From: Paraburkholderia ultramafica
Lineage (GTDB): Bacteria; Pseudomonadota; Gammaproteobacteria; Burkholderiales; Burkholderiaceae
Direction: 5' to 3'
Assembly (NCBI RefSeq): GCF_902859915.1
Contig: NZ_CADIKK010000033.1
Location: forward strand, 1-64,000
Length of the DNA: 64,000 bases
The notes below the pieces were generated by a model. The model was not told the origin of the DNA and made no database searches. It worked only from the letters and a program-made list of their open reading frames with translations. Shown here piece by piece: positions 8,100 through 17,029 of this stretch; within the stretch, counting starts at the first letter, position 1, and every line of letters starts with the position of its first letter. Both the position numbers and the translations under genes were made by a program.

Positions 8100-9229
8100 A
8101 CCGCGGGCGTTGCGTCGTCTTCATAGGACCCACGCTGACGACCGCCGAGGCCAGATGCGTGCTGGATGCAGAATTCCTCCCGCCGGTGCAACTCGGCGAT
8201 GTCTGGCGGATGAGTCAGGAGCAACCAGAGGCGATTGGCATCGTTGATGGCTATTTTCATCAGGTGCCCGCCGTCTGGCATAAAGAAATTCTGTACGCGC
8301 TTTCGCGCGGAATCGCGGTCTACGGCGCGGCGAGCATGGGCGCACTTCGAGCCGCTGAGCTCGGCGCTTTTGGGATGGTGGGCGTGGGAACCATTGCAGC
8401 GGACTACGCAAGCGGCGTAATCGACGCCGACGACGAGGTCACCTTGCTGCACGCTCCCGTAGAATTGGAATACCAGGGCCTATCCGAACCGCTCGTAAAC
8501 ATCCGGGCGACGCTTGATGCAGCGCGGCGCGAGGGCGTGATGTCCACGGCCACGGCCGAGCATCTGCTGTCGCTGGCCCGCTCGCTCACCTATCCGAATC
8601 GGGTCTGGCAACGTATTCTTGAGGCCGCGTCCGGCGAAGAGGCGCGCGCACTCGTTGCTTGGTTGCCCGCTGGGCGTGTGAACCAGAAGCGCAATGACGC
8701 GCTGTCGATGCTCGAGCGCATGCGCGGCGATTTGGCCGCTGATTCGCACCCCTCAATCCAAGCATCGCCGGTCTTCTTTCCGACCGTGCTATGGCAGCAA
8801 TTCGTGCTGCGTGAAACTCCGTTCTCTGAGATCCTCGACGAATTCCTGCTTATGGATCCCTTGCCTCCCGAGTTCGGCAACATTCTTGCTCCGGATAGGC
8901 GGACCGGGGGCATCGACGATTGCGCGATCCTGTCTAAAGCGCCGCAGTGGCCGATCTGCTGCCGACGTGCTCGGATCAAGAGAAACGCGATTGCGGGGCG
9001 CGCCATCGAATGTTATGCGACTGACTCTGACCGGCTATTGTCGTGGTTCTTCGCAGAACGCCTGGGCTGGCCGAGCGATCTCGGCGCCTTTCTGCTATCG
9101 CGCGGTTGGACCGATCCACAGAGTGTGTTGCGCGTCGCCGCGCGCGAGGCAATGTTTCTGAGCGCCCGCACCGGCGATGCCCTCGATGCCAAAGCACCGG
9201 ATTTTGTCGGGCTCGTGCGGCCTGGCTGA
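8096..9229 (+). CDS. tfuA: TfuA-like protein, YcaO partner
   Basis: A 377-residue protein whose first 150 residues form a TfuA-like core: VVFIGPTL near the N-terminus, GIVDGYFHQVPAVWHKEILYALSRG, then YGAASMGALRAAEL. TfuA proteins partner with YcaO enzymes in thioamide installation, probably by handling the sulfur donor. The C-terminal 200 residues are not recognised and are longer than in minimal TfuA proteins. The ATG at 8096 overlaps the ycaO stop (ATGA), so the two products are likely made in equal amounts. It is the last gene of the operon. The alternative GTG start at 8087 would add only three residues. Confidence 0.88.
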   Translation: MNRGRCVVFIGPTLTTAEARCVLDAEFLPPVQLGDVWRMSQEQPEAIGIVDGYFHQVPAVWHKEILYALSRGIAVYGAASMGALRAAELGAFGMVGVGTIAADYASGVIDADDEVTLLHAPVELEYQGLSEPLVNIRATLDAARREGVMSTATAEHLLSLARSLTYPNRVWQRILEAASGEEARALVAWLPAGRVNQKRNDALSMLERMRGDLAADSHPSIQASPVFFPTVLWQQFVLRETPFSEILDEFLLMDPLPPEFGNILAPDRRTGGIDDCAILSKAPQWPICCRRARIKRNAIAGRAIECYATDSDRLLSWFFAERLGWPSDLGAFLLSRGWTDPQSVLRVAAREAMFLSARTGDALDAKAPDFVGLVRPG

Positions 9230-9695
9230 CGAGGGTTTGACAGCGGTTTTATTGAGTAGGATAACGCTCGATAAATTGGACGTTGAGCCTCCCCGACGGG
9301 ACCTAGTTAGCAAGGCGACTACTGGCGCCAGTTGGACGGCCCGCGCCGATGGCTGCGTGCCGTGCCCGGTTCGATTATTCCCATGGATTACCTATCCGTG
9401 AACCATTGAAAGGACCATAGTTTTTCGCCGCGCGACTGATCTCAGAGCAAATGGCTGATGTCGAAGCGGAAGAGACATTCGAGTGACCAAATCGCCGGGA
9501 GCCCAATGACCGGAGGCGGCCACGAGCGGACGCGAGGGAACGTGGCCCCGTCACCGGACTCTCACAGGATTTCGGGGGAAATGGATGGACTGCCGAGCGT
9601 AGGCTGTAGAAGGGACCTCGGAGGCTCTTCCGCGATGTGCCCCTTGTTCATCAGCGGTCGCAGGGGCACACTGGTTTTTTGCGGAGGTGGCTCAA
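9230..9695. other. Gap between RiPP operon and ridA
   Basis: No credible gene. I see no clean intrinsic terminator after the TfuA gene; a transporter, peptidase or second precursor, which might be expected, is not present. The right end carries GGAGG, the ribosome binding site of the following gene. Confidence 0.5.
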
Positions 9696-10073
9696 ATGAC
9701 GACTCAGTACTTTGCAGAGAGCAATCCGGGCACGCGAACTCTTCCACGCTCGCTAGCGACGAAAGCTGGCGACTTTGTGTTTGTATCCGGTCAGGTAGCC
9801 AGAAATGAAGATGGCAGCATCGTCGATGGCGGGATAGAAGCTCAAGCACGTCAGACGTTGACGAACGTCGCTCATGTACTCGCGCTCGCGGGTTGCACGC
9901 TCGAGGACGTCGTGAAGACAACTGTCTGGCTTGAAGACGCTCGCGACTTCGATAAATTCAATCGCGTTTACGGAGAGTTTTTCCGCGACAACAAGCCATC
10001 ACGTTCGAAAATACAGGCGACGAACATGGTCGGCACCAAGATAGAAATCGAGGCCATTGCATATAAGCGTTGA
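9696..10073 (+). CDS. RidA family (YjgF/YER057c/UK114) protein
   Basis: A 125-residue single-domain protein of the RidA family, cytosolic enamine/imine deaminases that hydrolyse reactive 2-aminoacrylate released by PLP enzymes; some paralogues act in catabolic pathways. Visible family features are the FVFVSGQV strand, the QTLTNVAHVLALAG helix, DVVKTTVWLEDA and the C-terminal KIEIEAIAYKR. The canonical RidA catalytic Arg (in the usual PSR context) appears as KPSRSKIQATN, so it is conserved. Chosen start: ATG at 9696 with GGAGG upstream; a GTG three codons earlier is less likely. It stands alone, and its link to neighbouring genes is unclear. Confidence 0.9.
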   Translation: MTTQYFAESNPGTRTLPRSLATKAGDFVFVSGQVARNEDGSIVDGGIEAQARQTLTNVAHVLALAGCTLEDVVKTTVWLEDARDFDKFNRVYGEFFRDNKPSRSKIQATNMVGTKIEIEAIAYKR

Positions 10074-10365
10074 ACCAATGCCCGGCGGCTCATGCTCACC
10101 CTTGAGAGTCCGCTACTACGCCGAGCGACCGACTCTTTCGGGTCGCGAAGCGCCAAACGCCATAGATACACTGGCGGCTCAGGCACTCGCATGGTTACCA
10201 GAGCTCGATAAGGAATGTTCGATCAATAGAACACTCACCAAGTCAGCCGAACCGACCCCTCCATTAACGCTCGCTTGCTTCGCTAGCTTGTGGCCATTCG
10301 CCTTCACGAAGCCCAGTTCCACCCTGCCTTAGAATCGTGGCTTTCTCTGCATGGCGAGGGTCGAA

Positions 10366-11397
10366 ATGGCAATACGGCTGATGGTGGACACATGCGTCTG
10401 GCTGGACCTGGCAAAGGACTATCGCGAGCAACCCGTCATTACCGCGCTCGAAGAATTGATTGGAAGCGGCGACGTCGAACTAATCGTCCCACAGCAAGTG
10501 CTGGACGAGTTCGATCGAAACAAGGCCCGCATCGCAGAGGAAGCGCGGCGCGGCCTCCAGTCACACTTCCGGCTGGTCCGGCTGGCCGTCAACCGCTTCG
10601 GCGACAACGCAAGGAGGGCAGACCTGCTTGCCGGGCTGAACGAGGTCGACCACCGAATCGGCGTCGACGGCGATGCGGTCGGCGAGTCGATCGAACGCAT
10701 CGACGGCCTTCTGCGCGGCGTTCCCGCTCTCGCGACCAACGATGGGGTAAAGCAGCGGGTTACCGAGCGAGCGCTCGCGAAGAAGGCTCCTTACCATCGT
10801 GCGAAGAACAGCGTCGGCGACGCTATTCTCGTCGAGATCTACGCCGACATCGTATCGACAGCGACAGCCGACACCCCCTGCGCGTTCATCACACACAATA
10901 CGAAGGACTTCAGCGACGCGGACGGCGATTTCCGCCAGCCGCACGGCGACCTCGCGCACCTGTTCGAAGCGCCGAAGTCTACCTACCGGATCGCAATGGT
11001 CGAGTTCCTGAAGGAACACAGTCCCGACCCGCTCGGGGACCACGACTTCGAGTTCAACTATTCACAGGAGGCGCGCCGGCTATCGGAAATTCTCGAAGCT
11101 GAGCATCTACTGTCCCGCCAGGTTTGGTACAACCGGCACTGGAATCTACGCACAAAGATCGAGAAAGGAGAGCATGAGGTCGTCTCAGAACAAGACTACA
11201 GTCGGAACCCATACCGCGCCGACCAGACGCTAGATAGCGTGTGGGAACTCGCGCTCGCCGCGGCGAAGAAAACCGAAGACGAGGTCGGCATCGAAAACCT
11301 CGGCCCTTGGGACGATTTCGAATGGGGCATGCTTAACGGCAAGCTATCCGCGCTGCGATGGATACTCGGGGACGATTCGGACACGCTCGATGCCTGA
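10366..11397 (+). CDS. PIN-domain protein, putative RNase
   Basis: A 343-residue protein. An N-terminal PIN-like domain spans about residues 1-190: MVDTCVWLDLAK (first acidic residue), VPQQVLDEFDRNK (second), VGDAILVEIY (third) and FITHNTKDFSD (fourth). PIN domains are Mg-dependent ribonucleases. The C-terminal 150 residues have no recognised fold and make it far longer than a VapC toxin; no antitoxin gene is adjacent, so a DUF4935-type effector, possibly defence-related, is more likely than a classical toxin. GAGGG lies 6 bases before the ATG at 10366; an ATG at 10351 is the alternative. Another long frame on the same strand overlaps it (10290-11102) but is Arg-rich nonsense. Confidence 0.75.
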   Translation: MAIRLMVDTCVWLDLAKDYREQPVITALEELIGSGDVELIVPQQVLDEFDRNKARIAEEARRGLQSHFRLVRLAVNRFGDNARRADLLAGLNEVDHRIGVDGDAVGESIERIDGLLRGVPALATNDGVKQRVTERALAKKAPYHRAKNSVGDAILVEIYADIVSTATADTPCAFITHNTKDFSDADGDFRQPHGDLAHLFEAPKSTYRIAMVEFLKEHSPDPLGDHDFEFNYSQEARRLSEILEAEHLLSRQVWYNRHWNLRTKIEKGEHEVVSEQDYSRNPYRADQTLDSVWELALAAAKKTEDEVGIENLGPWDDFEWGMLNGKLSALRWILGDDSDTLDA

Positions 11398-11553
11398 CCT
11401 GCTTACTTCACGGCTGCGACACTAAAAATCCATTGGCCCCGTTGATTTAGCCGGACCTGCGCTGCCGAAAACTAGCGGCGAAGCGCGAAGGCATAGCTGC
11501 ACTGCAATTCTTCGATTCTGGCGACGCGACCTAACACGCCGCCTAGAAGAACA

Positions 11554-12129
11554 CTATTTCAAAACGCCATTGCGCTTTGCGATATGCGTCGCCATTGCGT
11601 CCATCAGAGGAGGATTAAGGCAGTCGTACGGCGGAATACCAAGCTCGGTAAATCGGGCTCGCACGTCGTCCATTTGCTCTGGCCGCGCGCCTCCGCTTTC
11701 GATAACCGAAGAGACGAAGGCTGCAAACCGTGGTTCCTCCCAGCCAATGTCCGGCGAAAGTTCGACGTGAATGAAGTCCAGACCGTAAAACGGATGGTCA
11801 CGGTTTTCGATACGGCCGTACATATGCGCTCCGCAGACCTTGCAGGCATAGCGTTGAATCGGCGCGCTCTTGTCTACGATCTCAAGTTTTTCTGCATGCT
11901 GTGTCACTTCGAGTTTGTCCCGCGGTACGACGCCTATGAGAGCGAATGCTGCTCCAGCCGGTTTCCAGCACTTCGTACAACCGCAAACGTGGTTGTGCGC
12001 GACGTTGCTTTGTACTCGAACTTCGACAGCGTCGTCATTGCATTGGCAACGCAACGTGCCGCCGGTGAAATCGGGAGAGCCCTTCTTGACACCAACATCC
12101 ACAGACGGATGTATTGCTACGTTAGTCAT
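11554..12129 (-). CDS. gfa: Glutathione-dependent formaldehyde-activating enzyme
   Basis: A 191-residue Gfa protein, proposed to promote condensation of formaldehyde and glutathione to S-hydroxymethylglutathione, the substrate of FrmA. It shows the paired zinc motifs of the family: RCQCNDDAVEV near residue 28, HVCGCTKCWKP near 50 and YACKVCGAHMYGR near 95. The length matches the family (about 190). It lies downstream of frmA on the same strand, separated by 230 bases, and completes a formaldehyde detoxification pair within a cluster containing a possible demethylating oxygenase. Confidence 0.93.
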   Translation of the reverse strand: MTNVAIHPSVDVGVKKGSPDFTGGTLRCQCNDDAVEVRVQSNVAHNHVCGCTKCWKPAGAAFALIGVVPRDKLEVTQHAEKLEIVDKSAPIQRYACKVCGAHMYGRIENRDHPFYGLDFIHVELSPDIGWEEPRFAAFVSSVIESGGARPEQMDDVRARFTELGIPPYDCLNPPLMDAMATHIAKRNGVLK

Positions 12130-12359
12130 TTGAACCTCGAATGTTTCGAATCAAAATCGGCGCCATGAATCGGCGCCGCGGACGCCGCACGCTCATGCTT
12201 TAGACTTTAATCACCATGCGAATCGACCTGCCAACGTGCATGAGATCGAACGCTCTCGAAACCATACAGCCTCCTCATCTTTGCTCTCCATGTCACAACA
12301 TCGTTATCCAGATTGCTCAAAGAATTCAGATACCCTCGCCCTTCCGCGTTGCTTCTCTA

Positions 12360-13466
12360 TCAGTACAGCACGACCGAGCGGATCGACTCGCCCTTCTTCA
12401 TCAGATCGAAGCCTTCGTTGATGCGTTCGAGCGGCAGACGGTGCGTGATCAGATCGTCGATATTGATCTTGCCTTCCATGTACCAGTCGACGATCTTCGG
12501 CACGTCGGTGCGGCCACGCGCGCCGCCGAAGGCCGAGCCCTTCCACTCGCGGCCCGTCACCAGCTGGAACGGACGCGTGCTGATCTCCTCGCCCGCCGCC
12601 GCCACGCCGATGATGAACGACTGGCCCCAGCCCTTGTGCGTGCACTCCAGCGCCTGACGCATCACCTTGGTATTGCCGATGCATTCGAACGAATAGTCGG
12701 CGCCGCCATCGGTGAGTTGCACGATGTGATCGACCACGTTCTCGACTTCGTTCGGGTTGATGAAGTGGGTCATGCCGAACTTCTTCGCCAGCTCGACGCG
12801 GCCCGGGTTCAGATCGACGCCGATGATCTTGTCCGCGCCGACCATCTTCGCGCCCTGGATCACATTCAGTCCGATGCCGCCGAGACCGAACACCACCACG
12901 TTCGCGCCCGCCTCGACCTTTGCCGAATACACCACAGCGCCGACCCCGGTCGTCACGCCGCAGCCGATGTAGCAGATCTTGTCGAACGGCGCGTCTTCAC
13001 GCACCTTCGCGACCGCGATTTCCGGCACGACGATGTAGTTCGAGAACGTGGACGTGCCCATGTAGTGAAACAGCGGCTTGCCGTCGAGCGAGAAACGCGA
13101 GGTGGCGTCCGGCATCAGCCCCTTGCCTTGCGTCGCACGGATCGCCTGACACAGGTTGGTCTTGCGCGACAGGCAGAACTTGCACTGGCGGCATTCCGGC
13201 GTATAGAGCGGAATCACGTGGTCGCCCTTCTTCAGCGTGCCGACACCGGGACCGGTATCGACGATCACGCCCGCGCCTTCGTGGCCGAGAATCGCCGGGA
13301 AGAGGCCTTCCGGATCGGCGCCCGACAGCGTGTAGTAGTCGGTGTGGCAGATGCCCGTCGCCTTCACTTCGATCAGGACTTCGCCGGCGCGCGGCCCTTC
13401 CAGATCGACTTCCTCGATCGTCAACGGGGCGCCTGCTTTCCAGGCGATGGCTGCTTTTGTCTTCAT
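12360..13466 (-). CDS. frmA: S-(hydroxymethyl)glutathione dehydrogenase (class III ADH)
   Basis: A 368-residue zinc alcohol dehydrogenase of class III, which oxidises S-hydroxymethylglutathione with NAD to S-formylglutathione and can also reduce GSNO. Catalytic zinc ligands lie in GICHTDYYTLSG and GHEGAG; the structural zinc cysteines are in CRQCKFCLSRKTNLC; the Rossmann motif is VFGLGGIGLNV; and the family C-terminus ITHRLPLERINEGFDLM is present. The sequence is full length and intact. No S-formylglutathione hydrolase (frmB/fghA) gene is in the window, so hydrolysis probably depends on a chromosomal copy. It sits 25 bases downstream of the enoyl-CoA hydratase gene, likely in the same transcript. 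Confidence 0.95.
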   Translation of the reverse strand: MKTKAAIAWKAGAPLTIEEVDLEGPRAGEVLIEVKATGICHTDYYTLSGADPEGLFPAILGHEGAGVIVDTGPGVGTLKKGDHVIPLYTPECRQCKFCLSRKTNLCQAIRATQGKGLMPDATSRFSLDGKPLFHYMGTSTFSNYIVVPEIAVAKVREDAPFDKICYIGCGVTTGVGAVVYSAKVEAGANVVVFGLGGIGLNVIQGAKMVGADKIIGVDLNPGRVELAKKFGMTHFINPNEVENVVDHIVQLTDGGADYSFECIGNTKVMRQALECTHKGWGQSFIIGVAAAGEEISTRPFQLVTGREWKGSAFGGARGRTDVPKIVDWYMEGKINIDDLITHRLPLERINEGFDLMKKGESIRSVVLY

Positions 13467-13490
13467 TGCCTTCCCTTAATAGTTGCAGCG

Positions 13491-14213
13491 TTAGCGTTCG
13501 CTCATATAGGCCAGGATGCGCGCCTTGAGTCCTGGTCGCGACGCGGAACGGACCAGGTCGGCGAGATCCTTATCTGCTTGTTCGCGATCCAGTACACGAT
13601 ACAGTTGCTGCTGTGTCGTGGGATCGAGCAACGTCGCAATGCGCAGCGCCTCGGTGACGGTATCGGGGCGCTCGTCGGCTCCGACCAGGTTCGTCACGAG
13701 GCCGATGCTCACCGCCTCCGATGCGCTCATCTGCCGAGTTTGCTCGAGAATCTCACGCGCTTTCGCATATCCCACAACATCGCCGAAACGCCGAGTGCCG
13801 AGCACAAGACCGAAGCGCAAACCTGGCATCCTGAAACTTGCATCGGCGGCGCTACAGCGATGCCGGCACACCGCAAACAAATCCACGCCGGCCCCAAAGT
13901 TACGCCCGTGTGCAAAAGCAAGCGTCAGACAGGGCGACGACGCGATCAGATGCAACAGAGTCTCAACCCTCACGAGCCGCAGGAGAAGGTCCGCGTCGCT
14001 CTGGCTTTCCAGGTCCCCCTGGTCGAACCCGGCACTGAAGTTCCGGCCAACGCCCTGAAACACGAGTAGTCTTGCGCCACTTGCATGCGCGTCGCCAACG
14101 CCTTGTAGCAAGGCCTCAACCAGTTCCCCATTCAGCGCGTTCATCTTGTCCGGACGGTTCAATGTGAAAGTCCAACACTGCGCGCTTTTCTGGATCTCAA
14201 GTACACCTGTCAT
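13491..14213 (-). CDS. Enoyl-CoA hydratase/isomerase family protein
   Basis: A 240-residue crotonase-fold protein. Crotonase features include FTLNRPDKMNALNGELVEAL at the N-terminus, the oxyanion region NFSAGFDQGD, and a second segment AFAHGRNFGAGVDLF, where the usual GGG is AHGRNFGAG. Of the catalytic acidic positions of canonical hydratases I cannot confirm either glutamate, so the exact reaction (hydration, isomerisation, decarboxylation or carnitinyl-CoA dehydration) is open. Its start overlaps the CoA-transferase stop by 4 bases, so the two act together on a CoA thioester. Confidence 0.85.
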   Translation of the reverse strand: MTGVLEIQKSAQCWTFTLNRPDKMNALNGELVEALLQGVGDAHASGARLLVFQGVGRNFSAGFDQGDLESQSDADLLLRLVRVETLLHLIASSPCLTLAFAHGRNFGAGVDLFAVCRHRCSAADASFRMPGLRFGLVLGTRRFGDVVGYAKAREILEQTRQMSASEAVSIGLVTNLVGADERPDTVTEALRIATLLDPTTQQQLYRVLDREQADKDLADLVRSASRPGLKARILAYMSER

Positions 14214-15379
14214 TGCTTCTCCTCGGCGTGCCGCTCTTTGATGTCGGCGATAATTTCGTCCGAATGTTCGCCAAGCGCGGGTGGCGCACGGCGTATCGGC
14301 AAACCGCGTCCCGACAGGCTGATGGGTGAGCCAAACGTTCGGGTCTCGACGCCGTTGGGCAGGGTCAACGGCTTAACCCATTGCATATGCTCCACCTGCG
14401 GATCGGCGAGCACGTCCGAATACCGGTTGATTGGCGCGCACGGCACACCCGCAGCACGAAACTTGTCGAGCCAGAAAGGAGCGCCATCGTCGGAAAAAAT
14501 CGCTTCGAGCAGGCCCCGGAGTTGATCCTGATGACGCGCGCGATTACTCGGCGTCGTGAAGCGGTCGTCGTCCAGCCATTCAGGATGGCCGACTGCGCGG
14601 CACACTGCTGCCCACAGCCCGTTGTTGCCCGCCGCCATGCCGAAGTAGCCGTCCCGACAGTGAAAAACCTGATAAGGCGCATTGCGCGGATGCGCCGAGC
14701 CCATCTTCACGGGGTCGCGCCCGCTGCCGAAATACTCCGACGTCTGCAATGCCGCGATGCCGAGCGTTGCGCCAAGCATCGAGATGTCGATATGTGAGCC
14801 GTGGCCGGACTCCGCGACACGCCGCAATTCGGCCGCAATCGAGAATGCAGCGTACAGACCGGCAGAAAAGTCGGCCAACGGTACGCCGCATTTGACCGGT
14901 GCTCCGCCCGCCTCCCCCGTGATGCTCATGATCCCGCTCATTGCCTGCAAGGTCAGATCGAAGCCGCCTTCTTGCGACCGCGGCCCGCTCTGGCCGTAAG
15001 CGGAAATCGAGCAATACAGCAGGCGCGGATTGAGATCCGTAAACGCGGAATAACCCAACCCAAGACGGTCCATCACCCCTGGCCGGTTATTTTCGATTAG
15101 CACGTCGGCGTCCGAAATCAACACTTTGGCCAGCCGTACGTCGTCCGCGTCTTTCAGGTTCAGCGTAATCGAACGCTTGTTCCGGTTCAGCGATGCGAAG
15201 TTCTCGCTAAAGCCGTCCGTTATCGGCGGCCACGAGCGCAGCGAATCCCCTCCTTCCGGATGCTCGATCTTGACGACGTCCGCGCCCATGTCGGCAAGCA
15301 ACATGCCGCAGTACGGACCGGCCGCCACATTGCATATCTCGATGACTTTCACGCCTTCTAGTGCGAGGTGATTGTTCAT
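14210..15379 (-). CDS. CaiB/BaiF family CoA-transferase
   Basis: A 389-residue class III CoA-transferase that moves CoA between carboxylates through mixed anhydride and thioester intermediates on an active-site Asp. Family features: GVKVIEICNVAAGPYCGMLLADMGADVVKIEHP, followed by GDSLRSW and SLNRNKRSITLNLKD, then GGFDLTLQAMSGIMSITG (the Asp is in GGFD) and PVKCGVPLADFSAGLYAA. ATG at 15379 fits the usual family N-terminus; an ATG four codons upstream (15391) is also possible. Together with the downstream hydratase and upstream transporter it suggests import, CoA activation and beta-oxidation-like handling of a small carboxylate. Confidence 0.92.
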   Translation of the reverse strand: MNNHLALEGVKVIEICNVAAGPYCGMLLADMGADVVKIEHPEGGDSLRSWPPITDGFSENFASLNRNKRSITLNLKDADDVRLAKVLISDADVLIENNRPGVMDRLGLGYSAFTDLNPRLLYCSISAYGQSGPRSQEGGFDLTLQAMSGIMSITGEAGGAPVKCGVPLADFSAGLYAAFSIAAELRRVAESGHGSHIDISMLGATLGIAALQTSEYFGSGRDPVKMGSAHPRNAPYQVFHCRDGYFGMAAGNNGLWAAVCRAVGHPEWLDDDRFTTPSNRARHQDQLRGLLEAIFSDDGAPFWLDKFRAAGVPCAPINRYSDVLADPQVEHMQWVKPLTLPNGVETRTFGSPISLSGRGLPIRRAPPALGEHSDEIIADIKERHAEEKQ

Positions 15380-15442
15380 TACTGTTCCCATGTAAATTGC
15401 GTAAGAGTCAATGCGCGGCTGACGTGCGGCGCGAGCGGGGAC

Positions 15443-16885
15443 CTATGCTCCGGAAAATATCGGCACGACAAACAGATAGACGAATCCGAGAAAGCTCCCG
15501 GCCGTCAGGAAGATCACCAGCGTGAAGCCAAGTACCCTCTGCACGCCGACGCCTGCAATCGCGACCACTGGAATGGCCCAGAACGGTTGAAGCAGACTGC
15601 CCGCCATTTCTCCGGCGGCAATCGCCATTGAAGTGCCCGGTAACGAAGCGCCAAGATGCATCGCTGCGGGAATCGTGAAGGGACCTTGCACCGCCCAATG
15701 ACCGCCACCGCTTGGAATGAAGAGAGTGATCAAACCGGACGCGATATAGCTCAGAAACGGCAATGTCGTGGCCGACGCGACATGGATATACGCATTGGCG
15801 ATGACTTCTGCGAGGCCAGTTGCGGCCATGATCCCCATGATCCCGCCATAAAACGGGTATTGAAGCAGCATCGGGCCGGTCACTTTGGCGGCTTCGGTCA
15901 CCGCTCCCACGTATCGTGCGGGGTTGCCGTGCAGACACAAGCCCGCAAGCAGGAAGATGAAAATCACCGTGTTTATATCGAGGCTGATGCCGTGGCGCGT
16001 CCATTCGATCGCCAGATACGCGGCCCCGGCCATCACGAACACCAGCGCGCAGAGCCGCGAACTTTCTAGCCTCCCAGCAAACGAATGCCGGCGCGGCGCG
16101 TCGTCGAGTTCTGCTGCCTGGTCCGCGGCATTGAGCGCGTCTGATTTGGCTGCGATGATGTCGCTCTCCGCAGGCCGCATCAGAATGAAAATCACCGGAA
16201 TCAGTAGCATGGCAGCCAGGCCCGTCAACAGATTCCAGGACGAGAACACCGTATGCGATAGCGGCACGACCATGTGCGTGTGCTGCTCGACCAGATTCAG
16301 CGGGTTGCCAGGCGATGCAATCGAGAGCGCAATCGAACTGGACATGCCCGTGAACGCCCACAGCACCCATGAGCTATACCCGGCCGCGACGAGCCATGCG
16401 AAGTCCACGCGGACCTGCTTCGCGACCTGCTTCGAAAGCATGGCGCCGACCACCAGACCAAAACCCCAGTTGAGAAAAGTCGCGATTGCGCCGACTGTGA
16501 ACACCAGCACCACAGCCGAACACGGGCCGACTGCGAGCCGGCTGACACTTTGCAAACCGGCCTTGATGACCGGCGCACTGGCAAGCGCATAGCCAGTGAC
16601 CAGCACCAGCACCATCTGGAAGGCGAAGGTGAAGATGCCGAAGATTCCCTTGTACCAGCCGCTCAGAATCACATCTGGCGAGCCCTTCTGGGCAAAGGCC
16701 ATCGCGCATAATGCGGTCATGACCGTCAATAGAATCACGATCACGAAAGGGTCGGGCATTAATCGCTCGAACAGATAAACGCACGATGCAACGGCGCGCT
16801 GCATCAACGATCTCCCCACCGGCCGGGCAGGCGATGACGGCGGCGACGCGACGCCTAGCGGCGCCGGAGTTTCATGAGTTTTCAC
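15443..16885 (-). CDS. atoE: AtoE-like short-chain fatty acid/carboxylate transporter
   Basis: A 480-residue inner-membrane protein of the short-chain fatty acid transporter family (TIGR00366/AtoE). About 10-12 hydrophobic segments are visible, with family stretches FERLMPDPFVIVILLT, FLNWGFGLVVGAML, YPFYGGIMGIM and FIPSGGGHWAVQGPF. GTG at 16885 is preferred because GGAGA lies 6-7 bases upstream on the minus strand; the 29-codon extension upstream to 16972 lacks a site. It is upstream of the CoA-transferase gene in the same direction and probably brings in the carboxylate it activates. Confidence 0.9.
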   Translation of the reverse strand: MKTHETPAPLGVASPPSSPARPVGRSLMQRAVASCVYLFERLMPDPFVIVILLTVMTALCAMAFAQKGSPDVILSGWYKGIFGIFTFAFQMVLVLVTGYALASAPVIKAGLQSVSRLAVGPCSAVVLVFTVGAIATFLNWGFGLVVGAMLSKQVAKQVRVDFAWLVAAGYSSWVLWAFTGMSSSIALSIASPGNPLNLVEQHTHMVVPLSHTVFSSWNLLTGLAAMLLIPVIFILMRPAESDIIAAKSDALNAADQAAELDDAPRRHSFAGRLESSRLCALVFVMAGAAYLAIEWTRHGISLDINTVIFIFLLAGLCLHGNPARYVGAVTEAAKVTGPMLLQYPFYGGIMGIMAATGLAEVIANAYIHVASATTLPFLSYIASGLITLFIPSGGGHWAVQGPFTIPAAMHLGASLPGTSMAIAAGEMAGSLLQPFWAIPVVAIAGVGVQRVLGFTLVIFLTAGSFLGFVYLFVVPIFSGA

Positions 16886-17029
16886 GGTTTGTCTCCAGGC
16901 ATTGAGCCGAATACTTATGGTGTGCCGGACATTCCCTCGAACGTTGCTAAGTGCAGGCGCCCGCAACACCATCTAGGTCAAATCGTCGCGCGCTGCGAAC
17001 CGCATTCGCGCGCAACGTCATACTGATGC

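Noticed and set aside
10290..11102. 270-codon Arg-rich plus-strand frame
   Set aside because: Overlaps the PIN-domain gene in another frame and looks like low-complexity noise, while the PIN frame has acidic active-site residues and a good ribosome binding site.
12216..14069. Long (617-codon) plus-strand open frame
   Set aside because: It lies antisense to frmA and the enoyl-CoA hydratase gene, both with clear family motifs; the translation is His/Arg-rich with no domain.
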